Shown one piece after another: positions 23,601-24,269 of a stretch of 24,269 bases of DNA. The DNA is from Oppiella nova (Eukaryota > Arthropoda > Arachnida > Sarcoptiformes > Oppiidae). Position numbers and translations under genes: made by a program. The stretch covers positions 1 to 24,269 of the forward strand of contig CAJPVJ010000491.1 in the NCBI GenBank assembly GCA_905397405.1, in the 5' to 3' direction. Every line of letters begins with the position of its first letter. Position 1 is the first letter of the stretch. Below the pieces are notes generated by a model. It saw only the letters and a program-made list of their open reading frames with translations. It was not told where the DNA came from and made no database searches.

Positions 23601-24269
23601 ATTAAAATCTTATATTTGAATTAATTTAGTAATCTAGACAAAAAAGCAATTTAATAGGAATTTATTTTATTGAAAATAAAAAAGTTATAAATTTTACTTT
23701 AGTTAAGAGATTAAGCTTTAAAAAATTTATTAAACAGTAAAAGTAAATGTATTTGCATATTATAATAAAATATCAGTTTCAATAAATTATCATTATAAAT
23801 ATTTAATATCACATTTAATTAAAATAGTTTTATAATAAAAAATAACTTATTTAGTAGTGAATAATGTTACCCAGTATAAACTATGAACTCAAACAAATGA
23901 CTTAATTATTGAAATAATCATTGTTTAGTCACTCGTTTTTACAGACAGCACCTGTAGTACAACTCCTGTACTCATGACTTATCTTATTGTTTCTTAAAAC
24001 CTTAAAACTTTTATTTTTCATTCAAAAACATTGAGATCACATCCCATTCCCTTCCAAACGCCAAACCATTGATCACTAAATAAATACCAAAAAACTAATT
24101 ACTCCTCAAAACACTCGCAGGAAATGTATCAGTCGTTTGGATACCGCAGCGGTTTTGCCCAAATTAGGCGTTCCCCGCAACAAGAACCAGGAGTACTGTA
24201 ACCTGAATAAGCCCACGTCCAGCGACATCCAGTGCGACGCTAAGTACAAGTACCGGCTCATGAACGGCC
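20680..24269 (+). CDS. Secreted animal haem peroxidase, 5' part of gene
   Basis: First part of a second peroxidase of the chorion peroxidase type. Exon 1 is 20680-21134 and exon 2 starts at 24121 and runs off the window; the split codon AA+G encodes Lys. The start ATG has the context CCAAAATG, and in-frame stops lie just upstream. Residues 1-17 form a signal peptide (hydrophobic core FLIVLLIGYATGA, likely cut after TGA). Next comes a propeptide of about 130 residues very rich in tyrosine (19 Tyr in the 152 residues encoded by exon 1 and the split codon). It includes the segment LSDQDLHEATEFANQQI, in the position of the pro-region that other family members carry. Exon 2 gives CISRLDTA, then a Cys-containing stretch, then CDAKYKYRLMNG at the window edge. 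This fits the CxxxxxYRxxxGxCNN motif that opens the peroxidase catalytic domain. All haem-binding and catalytic residues lie beyond 24269. It could be a paralogue of the peroxidase at 1-2540, but the two visible parts do not overlap and cannot be compared. Confidence 0.92.
21586..21608. repeat. GA microsatellite in intron
   Basis: A pure GA tract of 11.5 units, followed by CTATATTTTATT. The other intronic tract (22342-22367) is followed by similar sequence, CTATTTTGTAG. Confidence 0.96.
22342..22367. repeat. AG microsatellite in intron, 13 units
   Basis: A pure AG tract in the first intron of the second peroxidase. Confidence 0.97.
22607..22862. repeat. 128-bp perfect tandem duplication
   Basis: Positions 22607-22734 and 22735-22862 are identical head-to-tail copies containing GGCATACAATTAGTCCG and CTCAGCTCATCATAAAG. 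Identity over all 128 bp in non-coding DNA points to a very recent event or to an assembly duplicate. There are no inverted ends and no coding capacity. Confidence 0.97.

Larger units (their letters stand above)
21135..24120 (+). other. First intron of the second peroxidase (2,986 bp)
   Basis: The donor is CAA|GTAAGT (perfect consensus) at 21135; the acceptor is ACTCGCAG ending at 24120. Joining the exons keeps frame and leads into the family Cys/Tyr motif. The intron is AT-rich and holds two AG microsatellites, a 128-bp identical tandem duplication at 22607-22862, and a patch near 22010-22061 with GGTAGTCT twice (22031, 22049) and the palindrome AGTCTAGACT (22052-22061). No coding signal is seen. 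Confidence 0.88.

Overview
The window looks like nuclear DNA of an arthropod. It is very AT-rich outside genes. Its genes have spliceosomal introns with GT..AG borders, from 64 bp to 2,986 bp long. Dinucleotide microsatellites of the AG/CT type recur, and there is a scaffold gap of 34 N at 13407-13440. Both peroxidases are of the chorion-peroxidase/peroxinectin type found in arthropods. A mite or other arachnid is a reasonable guess from AT content and gene style, but the sequence alone does not settle the clade. I saw no tRNA, rRNA, CRISPR, transposase, reverse transcriptase or virus-like coding sequence.

Layout. (1) Positions 1-2540, plus strand: the 3' part (five exons, 343 codons, natural stop) of an animal haem peroxidase whose 5' part lies left of the window. 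(2) Positions 2541-9746: about 7.2 kb of AT-rich intergenic DNA. (3) Positions 9747-10592, minus strand: a complete single-exon alpha/beta hydrolase of the BPHL (valacyclovir hydrolase-like) family. (4) Positions 10593-20220: about 9.6 kb of AT-rich DNA with microsatellites, the assembly gap and a 79-bp exact duplication touching that gap. (5) Positions 20221-20679: a less AT-rich promoter and 5' UTR with a TATA box and a CT-rich leader. (6) From 20680 to the window end, plus strand: the first exon (signal peptide plus tyrosine-rich propeptide), a 2,986-bp intron and the start of exon 2 of a second secreted haem peroxidase, which continues beyond 24269.

Two peroxidase genes thus lie in the same orientation about 18 kb apart, with an unrelated hydrolase on the opposite strand between them. 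Peroxidases of this family are secreted and use H2O2, often for dityrosine cross-linking of cuticle or eggshell. BPHL-type hydrolases act inside the cell, in mitochondria in human. Nothing shows that the three genes share a pathway; they read as neighbours in a peroxidase cluster. No exotic new system is evident. The best leads are a substitution next to the BPHL nucleophile, the Tyr-rich peroxidase propeptide, and the gap-edge duplication.
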